50,356 nucleotides of DNA from JANRIC01 sp033765345. Lineage in GTDB: Bacteria > Bacteroidota > Bacteroidia > Cytophagales > Microscillaceae. The number at the start of each line of letters is the position of its first letter. Within the stretch, counting starts at the first letter, position 1. This document shows positions 9,351 through 17,982 of the stretch, piece after piece. Under the pieces are notes generated by a model, which had not been told where the DNA came from, made no database searches, and saw nothing but the letters and a program-made list of their open reading frames with translations. Both the position numbers and the translations under genes were made by a program. The stretch spans positions 1 through 50,356 of the forward strand of contig JANRIC010000174.1 in NCBI GenBank assembly GCA_033765345.1, written 5' to 3'.

Positions 9351-10760
9351 ATGAAAATAAAGAAATTATTAGGGAAACATTTATTGGGAATTCTACTTGG
9401 AGGTTTATCTTCAAGTTTGTATATTCAAACAAGTATCGCACAAGACCATTATCCCCTAAACCTGACTAAAGCCGGGGAAACTGAAGAAAGAATTTTTAGC
9501 TCTCTGGATGAAGCACTTCAAAATCCCCAAGAAGTATTTCACCTAGATTTAAGCGAACAAGAATTAAGCGAATTATCACCTCAAATCGGGAAAATACAAA
9601 ACTTAAAAATACTAAATCTTTACCACAATAATCTCAAAAGGCTTCCCACGGAGATTAATCAACTACAAAATCTGGAAGAAATCTATTTGGGCAATAATCC
9701 TAATTTAGAATGTGATGTGGTACTGATTCAGCTTAGTAAACTTGGAAAACTGCGTAAGCTTCATCTGAACAACAACAATCTTTATGTTTTACCTCCTTCA
9801 ATCGGGATGCTTAACGGATTGCAAACCCTGAATCTCCACATGAATAACCTCACAGGCTTGCCTGCTGAAATAGCTAATCTGACCTATCTCAAAGACCTTT
9901 ATTTACAATCTAATCATCTAAAATCGCTGCCGTATGAAATCACCCAGCTTAAAAATTTGATCTCTTTAGACTTGTATTTTAATCAAATTGCAGCTTTACC
10001 GGAACAAATCGGCGATTTAGAAAATCTCAAAACACTGAATATAGCTCAGAATTCTATTACTGAACTTCCCAAAGGAATAGCACAATTAGCTAATTTACAG
10101 TCCATTTATTTGGGGCAAAACCCTATCCTAGATCATCAGCAGACATTTGCTATCCTGGCTCATCTCTCAAATCTTCGGGTACTTCATCTGATGAAAAATA
10201 ATATCCTGGAGATTCCCAAAGAAATAGGATTGATGAGTAATCTACAGGAATTATATTTGAATGAAAATGAAATTCGGGCATTGCCTGCCGATTTATTTCG
10301 CCTTGAAAGATTAAAAGTTCTTTCTCTTTCCAACAATTTGGTGGAGGAAGTCTCGGAGGAGATAAAAAATCTAAAAAGCCTGGAAAGCCTAAGCCTTAGT
10401 TATAACCGGGAGCTTGACATAAGCAATACACTGATAAATCTTGGTGCTTTGGCCAGTTTGATAGAGCTTGATCTTGCAGGTAATCAGCTTGAAACCATTC
10501 CTGTGGAAATTAAATATCTGAAATTTTTACGTTATCTGGATTTGAGCAATAATCATATTCGCTCTTTTGATCAAAATCTGGAATTTTTGGATGAGTTAAA
10601 GGTGTTGGATTTGAGCCGAAATTTGATTGAGTATCTTCCTGAGAATGTCTCTTATCTTGAGAACGTAAGTGAGCTGTACCTGATTAAAAACCGTTTTTCG
10701 CTTCTTAAGCAGGAGGAAGCTCGTACCAAGCTTCCTCAGACTTTCATTAATTTTCATTAA
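9351..10760 (+). CDS. Secreted leucine-rich repeat protein
   Basis: From the ATG at 9351 the product has 469 residues, with a signal peptide (MKIKKLLGKHLLGILLGGLSS, cleaved near TSIAQ). About 16 leucine-rich repeats of 23 residues follow (LxxLxxLxLxxNxLxxLPxEI), covering residues 50-455. The last repeats are intact and there is no recognisable C-terminal sorting domain. Upstream in-frame ATGs at 9294 and 9321 would hide the signal peptide, so 9351 is preferred. A TAGCTTTG -7-like element is at 9243-9250 without a clear -33 element. LRR proteins act as binding scaffolds; the ligand is not known. It ends 11 bases from the convergent surE. Confidence 0.85.
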   Translation: MKIKKLLGKHLLGILLGGLSSSLYIQTSIAQDHYPLNLTKAGETEERIFSSLDEALQNPQEVFHLDLSEQELSELSPQIGKIQNLKILNLYHNNLKRLPTEINQLQNLEEIYLGNNPNLECDVVLIQLSKLGKLRKLHLNNNNLYVLPPSIGMLNGLQTLNLHMNNLTGLPAEIANLTYLKDLYLQSNHLKSLPYEITQLKNLISLDLYFNQIAALPEQIGDLENLKTLNIAQNSITELPKGIAQLANLQSIYLGQNPILDHQQTFAILAHLSNLRVLHLMKNNILEIPKEIGLMSNLQELYLNENEIRALPADLFRLERLKVLSLSNNLVEEVSEEIKNLKSLESLSLSYNRELDISNTLINLGALASLIELDLAGNQLETIPVEIKYLKFLRYLDLSNNHIRSFDQNLEFLDELKVLDLSRNLIEYLPENVSYLENVSELYLIKNRFSLLKQEEARTKLPQTFINFH

Positions 10761-10771
10761 ATACGATACAT

Positions 10772-11551
10772 TTAAAGCTCCCAGGAATTTAAATGACTTA
10801 GGGCGTGATGAGCAGTTAGGTCAAAAGTACAAGGTACAATAGAAATATAATTGTTTTTTAAGGCCCATTCATCGGTATCCTGTCCTTTGTCATTATTGAT
10901 GAAGGTGCCAGTCATCCAAAAATATCTTCTTCCATACGGGTCTTGACGTTCGTCAAATTCCTCTCCCCAATGCCCAATGGTTTGTCGACAGATTCTTATG
11001 CCATTAATGGGCTTTTGAGAACGCGCAGGAATATTGACATTCAAAGCCACTCCTTCGGGAATCCCTTTTTCAAGTGCTGTAAGGGCAATTTCTTTGACGT
11101 ATTTATGGCAATGGCTAAAATCAGCGTCATACCTAAAGTCTGTCAAGGAAAAACCAATTGCAGGTAATCCCTCGATGGCTGCTTCAATAGCCGCTGACAT
11201 AGTTCCGGAGTAAATCACACTGATCGAGGAATTACTGCCGTGATTGATCCCACTCACAACCAGATCAGGCTTTCGGTCTTTGAGCACATAGTGTTTGGCC
11301 AATTTAATACAATCGGCAGGAGTACCTGAGCACTCATAAGCAAGTATGTCTCCGTAGATTTTATTCTCATCCAAACGCAGAGAATTTCCAATAGTGATGG
11401 CGTGTCCCATGCCAGATTGAGGTTTATTGGGAGCTACAATCACTACTTCGCCGATTTCTTTCATAATTTCAACCAGATTTCGGATTCCGGGAGCAGTAAT
11501 GCCATCATCATTAGAAACCAAGATAAGCGGTTTTTTGGTATGTTGAGTCAT
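10772..11551 (-). CDS. surE: 5'/3'-nucleotidase SurE
   Basis: The 259-residue protein has the SurE signature: VSNDDGITAPG near the N-terminus with the metal-binding Asp pair, then the conserved SGMGHAIT and SGINHGSNSSISVIYSGTMSAA segments. SurE is a cytoplasmic divalent-metal-dependent phosphatase that removes phosphate from nucleoside monophosphates. It is the third gene of a tight minus-strand operon with ribBA and a small exported protein: the preceding gene's stop lies only 3 bases upstream of its ATG. Confidence 0.97.
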   Translation of the reverse strand: MTQHTKKPLILVSNDDGITAPGIRNLVEIMKEIGEVVIVAPNKPQSGMGHAITIGNSLRLDENKIYGDILAYECSGTPADCIKLAKHYVLKDRKPDLVVSGINHGSNSSISVIYSGTMSAAIEAAIEGLPAIGFSLTDFRYDADFSHCHKYVKEIALTALEKGIPEGVALNVNIPARSQKPINGIRICRQTIGHWGEEFDERQDPYGRRYFWMTGTFINNDKGQDTDEWALKNNYISIVPCTFDLTAHHALSHLNSWEL

Positions 11552-11554
11552 CGT

Positions 11555-12187
11555 TTATTTTGATTGTAAATTATAAAAATTGATTAAGTCCATCAAATGA
11601 TTTTTATTCTCAAAGTTAACCCGATTATCTCGTAAATAATCTTTGAGGGCTTTTTCCCGATCTCTGAGTAGGTATAACAAACCTTTTTTGGTGCCGTCGT
11701 AGAGGGCTATATTGCCATTTTTATAGAGGAAATAATACTCATTTTTGATGACTGTTCGGGTAATCGGCGGACCCTGATACACATAATAAGGGCTATTACT
11801 GGTATAAGTCTGCGTAGTAAGCGATTCGCGACACAAAAGCGAAACAGGGGTATCCTGAAGGAGCAACTCAAAAAAAGTGGCAGTTTTGTAATTAGATACC
11901 TTTGCATAAGGGAGTGCGTAATAGTAGCGATCTTTTTGCTCGAAGGTATCAAAGAACTCGAACGCTTGTATCTTCCTGGAAGTGAAAGTCTTGAGTACTC
12001 CATCTACCTGAAGTTGAACGATCTCATTCTCCAGATCAAATTTGAGGTCTCCTTCATACACAGAGCCATCTTCTAATTTTACTTTACCGTTTTTGTGCCA
12101 ATAGTCCTGTGCGTATCTTTGGGCATAAACTTCTACGAGATTTGCCCAAAACAAACTGATTACAAAAAACACAAATATTTTTTTCAT
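11555..12187 (-). CDS. Hypothetical exported protein between ribBA and surE
   Basis: The 210-residue protein begins with a signal peptide (MKKIFVFFVISLFWANLVEVYAQ). The mature part starts with a KLEDGSVYEGDLKFDLENEIVQL segment like the short beta strands of Bacteroidota periplasmic proteins, then has many aromatic residues (NEYYFLYKNGNIALYDG). No cysteine lipobox or known catalytic motif is seen. It is 16 bases downstream of ribBA and 3 bases upstream of surE, so it is co-transcribed with them, but nothing in it suggests a role in flavin or nucleotide metabolism. Confidence 0.75.
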   Translation of the reverse strand: MKKIFVFFVISLFWANLVEVYAQRYAQDYWHKNGKVKLEDGSVYEGDLKFDLENEIVQLQVDGVLKTFTSRKIQAFEFFDTFEQKDRYYYALPYAKVSNYKTATFFELLLQDTPVSLLCRESLTTQTYTSNSPYYVYQGPPITRTVIKNEYYFLYKNGNIALYDGTKKGLLYLLRDREKALKDYLRDNRVNFENKNHLMDLINFYNLQSK

Positions 12188-12203
12188 CGTGAATAGGTTT
12201 TAA

Positions 12204-13430
12204 TTAAGGGTTGTCTTTTAAGATTTCGTGTCCCATTTTGTCTCTTTTCGTACGTAGATAATTTTCATTGTGTTTATTGGGGATAATCTCGATGGGTACG
12301 GTATCTACGATTTCAAGCCCATAACCGATTAATCCGGCTCTTTTTTTGGGATTGTTAGACATGAGTCGGATTTTTCGAACACCCAGGTCTCGCAGGATTT
12401 GTGCCCCGATGCCATAATCCCTTTCGTCCATCTTGAAACCCAGCTCCAGATTCGCTTGTACGGTATCTCGCCCTTGCTCTTGTAATTTATACGCTTTTAG
12501 CTTATTAAGCAGACCGATACCACGTCCTTCCTGATTCATATAAAGGATTATTCCCTTGCCCTCCTCCTCAACCATGTGCATGGCTGCACTGAGCTGTTCT
12601 CCACAATCGCAGCGACAAGAGCCGAAGATATCACCTGTGACGCAAGAAGAATGTACCCTGACCAAAACCGGTTCGTGGGTATCCCAGCTATCTTTGATCA
12701 AGGCCAAGTGGATGTCATCGGTATTGATTTGTCTGTAAGCAACTAGATCAAAATCACCGTATTTGGTGGGCATTTGTACGCCTATTTCGCGTCTGATCAG
12801 GCTTTCGTGTTTGAGCCGATAAGCGATCAGGTCTTCAATACTTACGAGCTTGAGGTTAAATTTATCGGCTACTTTTCTCAGGTCGGGTAGGCGAGCCATA
12901 GAACCATCTTCATTAAGGATTTCTACCAAGACTCCCACAGGCTCAAATCCGGCCAATCTGGCAAAATCAACCGTAGCCTCGGTATGTCCTGTTCTGCGAA
13001 GCACTCCACCGTTTTTGGCTTTGAGCGGAAAGATATGTCCGGGTCTTCCGAGTTCTTCGGGTTGGGTATTTTTATCAACGAGGGCTTTGATGGTTTTGGC
13101 TCGATCGTGTACAGAGATGCCTGTCGTACAGCCATGCCCCAGAAGGTCTACAGAAACAGTAAAAGGGGTAGCGTGTTTGGCTGTATTTTTACCTACCATC
13201 AGTTCTAGGTCTAATTCCTCACAACGTGTTTCGGTCATGGGTACACAGATCAACCCTCTTCCTTCTTTGGCCATAAAATTCACAATTTCGGGTGTGATAC
13301 ATTCGGCTGCACATACAAAATCGCCTTCGTTTTCTCGGTCTTCGTCATCCACTACGATGATGATTTCTCCTCTTTTGATAGCCTCGATGGCTTCCTCAAT
13401 AGTATCCAATCGGATAGAAGAATTTTCCAT
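12204..13430 (-). CDS. ribBA: Bifunctional DHBP synthase / GTP cyclohydrolase II
   Basis: The 408-residue fusion has two complete domains. Residues 1-205 are 3,4-dihydroxy-2-butanone-4-phosphate synthase, with DDEDRENEGDF, the HATPFTVSVD region and RRTGHTEATVD. Residues 210-400 are GTP cyclohydrolase II, with VRVHSSCVTGDIFGS, the zinc-binding CRCDCGEQL cysteines and YMNQEGRGIGL. Together they supply both precursors of riboflavin biosynthesis in the cytoplasm. It leads the operon ribBA-hypothetical-surE. No FMN riboswitch-like conserved sequence was seen in the 5' leader (13431-13584). Confidence 0.97.
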   Translation of the reverse strand: MENSSIRLDTIEEAIEAIKRGEIIIVVDDEDRENEGDFVCAAECITPEIVNFMAKEGRGLICVPMTETRCEELDLELMVGKNTAKHATPFTVSVDLLGHGCTTGISVHDRAKTIKALVDKNTQPEELGRPGHIFPLKAKNGGVLRRTGHTEATVDFARLAGFEPVGVLVEILNEDGSMARLPDLRKVADKFNLKLVSIEDLIAYRLKHESLIRREIGVQMPTKYGDFDLVAYRQINTDDIHLALIKDSWDTHEPVLVRVHSSCVTGDIFGSCRCDCGEQLSAAMHMVEEEGKGIILYMNQEGRGIGLLNKLKAYKLQEQGRDTVQANLELGFKMDERDYGIGAQILRDLGVRKIRLMSNNPKKRAGLIGYGLEIVDTVPIEIIPNKHNENYLRTKRDKMGHEILKDNP

Positions 13431-13584
13431 AAATATTTTTTTTTAAATATAAACATAATCCCTTTGAATAGGAGGGATTTGTCATATATATTGCATGATA
13501 AAAACATAGGGTGATGCAGATTGTTGCTGATCACCGAACAGTTATTTATAATTTTAAAATAAAACAAATTTTTGGTAAGAATAA

Positions 13585-14679
13585 TTAATGAAGCTTCAAA
13601 TCACTGGTTTTGCGCCTGGTATAATAAGCGGCAAAGTTGATGATCTGCTCTTTGGTGCCGAGTACAATGATAATATCTCCTGAGGTTATGCTGGTGCTGG
13701 GGTGAGGGTTAATCATAAAGCCTTTTTCTGCATCTTTAAAGCCCATGATGCTGGCTCCGGTTTTATTGCGGATGTCCAAATCCAGAATGCTTTTATCTTT
13801 GTAAATATCTTTAAAATCTTCATATAAGAACTCTTCCAGCTTGAGCTTCCCGGTTCCACTGATCATATCTAAAAACTCGACTACTTCGGGGCGTATGATG
13901 AGGTTGGCCATATACACGCCACCGATCAGGTCGGGTCTTACCAGTTTGTTAGCACCAGCTCTGAGGAGCTTACTTTCTGCACTGGTCTCATTGGCTCTGG
14001 CAATAATCAAAATATCAGGGCTTAACTGGCGTGCTGTCAGGCTTACGAATACATTATCGGCATCGCTGGGGAGCGTAGTAATAATGGCACTGGCGCGTTC
14101 TACTCCGGCGGCTTTTAATATTTCATCTTGAGTGGCATCTCCCTCAATGTAAGAAACCTGATTGCTTTCTACAAACAACTGAAATTCTTCTTTGAAAATT
14201 GTGCCGTCTTTTTCAATGACGACAAATGGTATATTATCTTTGATAAATTCTTCACAGGCTTTGTGTCCGTTTTTGCCAAATCCGCAAACGATTACGTGAT
14301 TTTTTAGTTTTTTCACCTTTTGATTACTGATATAATTGCTTAATATATCTCTCAATTCTCCTTCCAAAATGTAGCTAGTGATTACTGTGGCAAAGAGTGC
14401 AAAAACTCCGAGATTGAAGATAATAAAAAAAGAGGTGAAAATCCTTCCTTCATCCGAAAGCTCGTGAACCTCCGAGAAACCCACCGTACCAATAGTAATG
14501 ACGGTCATATAAAGAGCATCCAGGAAATTCCAGTCTTCAATAAGCATAAACCCGGCAATCCCTACTCCCAAACTAATGAGCAGAATAGTAGATGCCAGGA
14601 ATAACTTGGATAGTTTATGGTGTAACCCCAGGCTCAGTAATGAATTAGTAGATACAAATCTGGAAAAATTAATCAGCAT
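13585..14679 (-). CDS. Two-TM potassium channel with RCK (TrkA_N/TrkA_C) domains
   Basis: The 364-residue protein has two transmembrane helices (about 25-50 and 80-108) flanking a pore loop with the selectivity filter TIGTVGF (residues about 61-67). A TrkA_N/RCK domain with the Rossmann glycine motif VCGFGKNG (about 118-235) follows, and then a TrkA_C domain (about 265-355). This is the layout of MthK-like ligand-gated potassium channels in the inner membrane. The filter reads GTVGF rather than the common TVGYG, a variant found in this channel type. It has its own transcription unit between ribBA and hslU, both on the same strand. Confidence 0.92.
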   Translation of the reverse strand: MLINFSRFVSTNSLLSLGLHHKLSKLFLASTILLISLGVGIAGFMLIEDWNFLDALYMTVITIGTVGFSEVHELSDEGRIFTSFFIIFNLGVFALFATVITSYILEGELRDILSNYISNQKVKKLKNHVIVCGFGKNGHKACEEFIKDNIPFVVIEKDGTIFKEEFQLFVESNQVSYIEGDATQDEILKAAGVERASAIITTLPSDADNVFVSLTARQLSPDILIIARANETSAESKLLRAGANKLVRPDLIGGVYMANLIIRPEVVEFLDMISGTGKLKLEEFLYEDFKDIYKDKSILDLDIRNKTGASIMGFKDAEKGFMINPHPSTSITSGDIIIVLGTKEQIINFAAYYTRRKTSDLKLH

Positions 14680-14733
14680 TGAAATGGATTATTGCTGTAA
14701 TTTCAGGCTCAAAGCTACACAAAATTCTTGAAA

Positions 14734-16131
14734 TCATAGAATATACTGACTTAGGTCTTTGTTTTTTACCAGTCCAGACAGATTTTTTTCTACGGTTTCT
14801 TTAGTAATCAATATTTTGGCATTCGCTCCGATCACATCCGGAATATCAAACAAGAATTCATTGAGTAAATGACTCATGACTGTATGCAAGCGTCGGGCTC
14901 CGATATTTTCTACTTCGGAGTTGATTTGAAAGGCTATTTCAGCGATTTTTTCTAGAGCTTCGTCATGAAAGCTTAACTCCACATCTTCTGATTTTAGCAG
15001 GGCGATGTATTGTTTGGTCAGGGCGTTTTTGGGTTCTTTGAGGATTTGATAAAAATCTTCTTTGGTCAGGCTGTTGAGTTCTACTCGGATCGGGAATCGC
15101 CCTTGTAGCTCCGGGATTAGATCGGAGGGTTTGGATACGTGAAAGGCTCCTGCTGCAATAAAGAGAATATGGTCGGTTTTGACGACACCATATTTGGTGT
15201 TTACAGAGCTTCCTTCTACAATAGGGAGTAAATCTCTTTGTACACCTTCGCGGCTTACATCTGGTCCTCCTCCGGAGGAAGATTTACTAGCAATTTTATC
15301 AATTTCATCGATAAAAATAATCCCTGCGTTTTCGGCTTTGCGGAGGGCTTCATCCTTGACTTCATCCATGTCGATGAGTTTGGCAATTTCTTCTTCCAAG
15401 AGGATTTTGCGGGCTTCGGCAATAGTGACTTTTCTTTTTTTGTCTTTTTTGGGTAGCATCCCACTGATCATCTCCTGAATATTCATCATGGCCATTTCAT
15501 CCATACCGGGTCCTACCATGCCAATACTGGCAGTTGAGCTTTGCTGGATGTTGATTTCGATCTTTTTCTCGTCCATGTCTCCTTTCTGGATTTTAGCACG
15601 GAACAATTCGCGGGTTTTTTCATTCAGCTCTTGGTCTTCGTCGGTACTCAGATTAAAACCGCTAAAAGTATTACTTGGATTTTTTTTCTCTTTGACGGGG
15701 GGAATCAGAATATCCAGAATCGCATCTTCTACGGCTTGATTGGCTTTTTCGGTGACTTCTTCTTTTTTAAAAGCTTTGACCATATTAACAGCCTGCTCTA
15801 CGAGGTCACGAACCATACTTTCTACATCGCGTCCTACGTATCCTACTTCTGTAAATTTGGAAGCTTCTACTTTTGTAAAGGGAGCCTGAGCAATTTTGGC
15901 AAGGCGGCGAGCAATTTCAGTTTTGCCTACGCCGGTTGCACCGATCATGAGGATATTGTTGGGCACGATTTCCTGCTGCATATCTTCGGAGCTGTTCATA
16001 CGTCGCCAGCGATTACGGAGGGCAATAGCCACATTTCTTTTGGCATCTTTTTGACCAATAATATATTTGTCCAGTTCTTCTACGATCTGTCTGGGGGTCA
16101 GAGCATTCACATTATCTATCATCTCTTGCAA
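14734..16131 (-). CDS. hslU: ATP-dependent protease ATPase subunit HslU
   Basis: The 465-residue AAA+ protein carries LTPRQIVEELDKYIIGQ at the start, Walker A GATGVGKT (64-71), the GYVGRDVESMVRDL pore-loop region, Walker B GIIFIDEIDKIA, sensor region ELQGRFPIRVEL, and the C-terminal SQYIL tail that docks into HslV. The I-domain (about 110-240) is present. HslU unfolds substrates for the HslV peptidase. The usual partner gene hslV is not in this window, so the pair is split in this genome or hslV lies elsewhere. The start could also be the ATG at 16122 (MIDNVNAL). Confidence 0.97.
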   Translation of the reverse strand: MQEMIDNVNALTPRQIVEELDKYIIGQKDAKRNVAIALRNRWRRMNSSEDMQQEIVPNNILMIGATGVGKTEIARRLAKIAQAPFTKVEASKFTEVGYVGRDVESMVRDLVEQAVNMVKAFKKEEVTEKANQAVEDAILDILIPPVKEKKNPSNTFSGFNLSTDEDQELNEKTRELFRAKIQKGDMDEKKIEINIQQSSTASIGMVGPGMDEMAMMNIQEMISGMLPKKDKKRKVTIAEARKILLEEEIAKLIDMDEVKDEALRKAENAGIIFIDEIDKIASKSSSGGGPDVSREGVQRDLLPIVEGSSVNTKYGVVKTDHILFIAAGAFHVSKPSDLIPELQGRFPIRVELNSLTKEDFYQILKEPKNALTKQYIALLKSEDVELSFHDEALEKIAEIAFQINSEVENIGARRLHTVMSHLLNEFLFDIPDVIGANAKILITKETVEKNLSGLVKNKDLSQYIL

Positions 16132-16170
16132 ATTGAGTTAAAAATATTCCTCTGTGCATTATTTGTTTTT

Positions 16171-16178
16171 CAAAAATA
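16171..16178 (-). promoter_or_regulatory. Possible -7 element for hslU
   Basis: TATTTTTG on the minus strand matches TAnnTTTG and lies about 40 bases before the hslU start. No TTG is found at the expected spacing upstream, so this is tentative. Confidence 0.35.
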
Positions 16179-16225
16179 CATATTTTCCCTAAAAAGGCAT
16201 CGCATCCCTTTCGAAATTTATAGTA

Positions 16226-16435
16226 TTAAAATATCTTACTTTTTTCTGTTAGGATTTCTTCAAAGGTTTTATCGATCAAATGAGGGTATAAATCGCCAAA
16301 TTTGGCGTCGCACCAGGATTTTAATTGGGGTAAATCTTTATTTTCTAGATTTTGGATGGATTTTCGGAGTTCTTTTTCAAATAAATTTTCGTCAAAACTC
16401 ATTTTTTCTAGTATAAATTTACTGTAATCCAACAT
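16226..16435 (-). CDS. Small conserved hypothetical protein
   Basis: From the ATG at 16435 this encodes 69 residues (MLDYSKFILEKMSFDENLF...). It is helical and charged, with a conserved-looking SFDENLFEKELRKSI core and an L-x-x-WCDAKFGD segment. I recall similar 60-70 residue proteins in other Cytophagales but know no function. The reading frame is open to 16573, but a clear promoter at 16482-16514 lies inside that extension, so translation must begin at 16447, 16444 or 16435. It lies between ndh and hslU on the same strand with its own promoter. Confidence 0.7.
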   Translation of the reverse strand: MLDYSKFILEKMSFDENLFEKELRKSIQNLENKDLPQLKSWCDAKFGDLYPHLIDKTFEEILTEKSKIF

Positions 16436-16481
16436 AGCCGTCATCATAAGCCTAACTAATAATAATCGTAAATTTTTTGTT

Positions 16482-16514
16482 GCAAAGTTAAATGGAACAT
16501 TTGAATAAAAACAA
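16482..16514 (-). promoter_or_regulatory. Promoter of the small gene upstream of hslU
   Basis: On the minus strand TTG (16514-16512) is followed after 21 bases by TAACTTTGC (16490-16482), a full match to TAnnTTTG plus the pyrimidine often seen next to it. Transcription would start near 16475, about 30-40 bases before the candidate ATGs. This decides against the long form of the small gene. Confidence 0.65.
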
Positions 16515-16581
16515 TACGAAATTAAATAATTATAGTTTGTGTAAATATAATTATATTTTGACGCAATAAACACCTAATTTT

Positions 16582-17916
16582 TTAACTAGGCAAAAGTTTT
16601 TCTTCCTGGTCGAGTATGGGTTTGGGATCGTTGGATTCCATTTTGCCGATGATGAGGCGGTTACTTTTATCATAAGACATATAACTCCAAACCCAGTTGA
16701 TAAATACCAGAACTCGATTGCGGAAACCCACCAGTGCCATCAAGTGTACAAACATCCAGATAAACCAGGCGAAAAATCCATGACTGCTGAATTTGCCAAT
16801 GTCTACCACGGCTTTGTTGCGACCAATAGTAGCCATAGAGCCTTTATTTTTGTATTTGAATGCCTTGAGTGCTTTTTTCTGAAAAATATTCTTGAAATTT
16901 TGAGCCAATAATTTTCCTTGCTGGATGGCAGGTTGTGCCATTTGCGGGTGACCTTTGGGGTAATCTTCGGTTTCCATGGCGGCAATATCACCAATGGCAA
17001 AAATATTCTCATAACCTTCTACCCGGTTATACAGGTCTACTTTGTAGCGGTTTCCCCGAGCGATGCTGTCTTCGCGGATGCCTGCAATGGGTGCGCCTGT
17101 AACTCCGGCTGCCCAGATCAGACTTTTGGTAATCAATTGGCTTCCATCATTAAAAATGACTCGATAGCCGTCATAAGATTTTACGGCTTTATTGAGGTGT
17201 ACACGCACATTAAGCTTTTCTAAAAATTCTTTGGCTTTACGTCCTGAAATTTCAGACATACCATTAAGCAGGCGAGGTCCGGCCTCGATGAGGTCTATAT
17301 CCATTTGATTAAAATCCAACTCTTTGTAATCATTCGGAAACACGTGCGATCTAAGTTCGGCCAAAGCTCCAGCTACCTCTACCCCTGTAGGACCTCCACC
17401 CACAACCACAAAGTCCATCAAGCTATTCATCTTTTCGTTGTCTTCCGTCAAAAGGGCATCCTCAAAGTTTTTGATGATTTTATTTCTTAGGTTTATTGCA
17501 TCTAAGATGGTTTTCATGGGTACGGAATGTGCCTCAATGTCTTTCATCCCATAAAAATTACTCGTAGTACCCGTTGCAATGACCAAATAATCGTACTCAA
17601 TGATTCCGATAGAGGTCTCAATACAATTTTCTTCGGGGTAAATATGTTTTACCTCTCCGAGACGAAAATAAAAATCTTTTTGGCCGGAGAATTTTTTGCG
17701 AAATGGAAATACAATGGAACTGGTCTCTAAACCGGAAGTAGCCACCTGATATAACAAGGGCTGAAAGGTGTGGTGATTTTGTTTATCAATAAGTACAACT
17801 TGTGCATCGGTATTTTTAAGGGCTTTTGCGAGTTCCAAGCCTCCAAAACCTCCGCCGATGACCACGATGCGGGGCTTTTGTGTATGTGGGATTCCAGTGG
17901 TATCGTGATGATTCAT
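16582..17916 (-). CDS. ndh: Type II NADH dehydrogenase (NDH-2)
   Basis: The 444-residue flavoprotein shows two dinucleotide-binding folds: RIVVIGGGFGGLELAKAL (about 15-33) for FAD and VVVGGGPTGVEVAGALAEL (about 170-188) for NADH. ENIFAIGDIAAME provides the second FAD contact near residue 300. The C-terminal part contains hydrophobic helices (HGFFAWFIWMFVHLMALVGF and VLVFINWVWSYM, about 370-412) that fix the enzyme to the membrane. NDH-2 passes electrons from NADH to menaquinone without pumping protons. The N-terminal extension MNHHDTTGIPHTQKP is polar and the start could be slightly later, but no other ATG is near. Confidence 0.95.
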   Translation of the reverse strand: MNHHDTTGIPHTQKPRIVVIGGGFGGLELAKALKNTDAQVVLIDKQNHHTFQPLLYQVATSGLETSSIVFPFRKKFSGQKDFYFRLGEVKHIYPEENCIETSIGIIEYDYLVIATGTTSNFYGMKDIEAHSVPMKTILDAINLRNKIIKNFEDALLTEDNEKMNSLMDFVVVGGGPTGVEVAGALAELRSHVFPNDYKELDFNQMDIDLIEAGPRLLNGMSEISGRKAKEFLEKLNVRVHLNKAVKSYDGYRVIFNDGSQLITKSLIWAAGVTGAPIAGIREDSIARGNRYKVDLYNRVEGYENIFAIGDIAAMETEDYPKGHPQMAQPAIQQGKLLAQNFKNIFQKKALKAFKYKNKGSMATIGRNKAVVDIGKFSSHGFFAWFIWMFVHLMALVGFRNRVLVFINWVWSYMSYDKSNRLIIGKMESNDPKPILDQEEKLLPS

Positions 17917-17982
17917 GTTGAGAATGTTAGTTTTGTTTGAGAATAATTCTTTAACCTGCGAAATGACAAAACGGTTTTAATT

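Noticed and set aside
12850..13446. Plus-strand open frame of 198 codons
   Set aside because: It is antisense to ribBA and shows no domain; the Ser/Pro-rich product is typical of a shadow frame.
13431..13584. FMN riboswitch before ribBA
   Set aside because: The leader has only a weak GGTGAT/ATCACC hairpin and none of the conserved RFN sequence blocks.
15541..16416. Plus-strand open frame of 291 codons
   Set aside because: It lies opposite hslU and its leader; the Phe/Ile-rich product is an artefact of the codon use of hslU.
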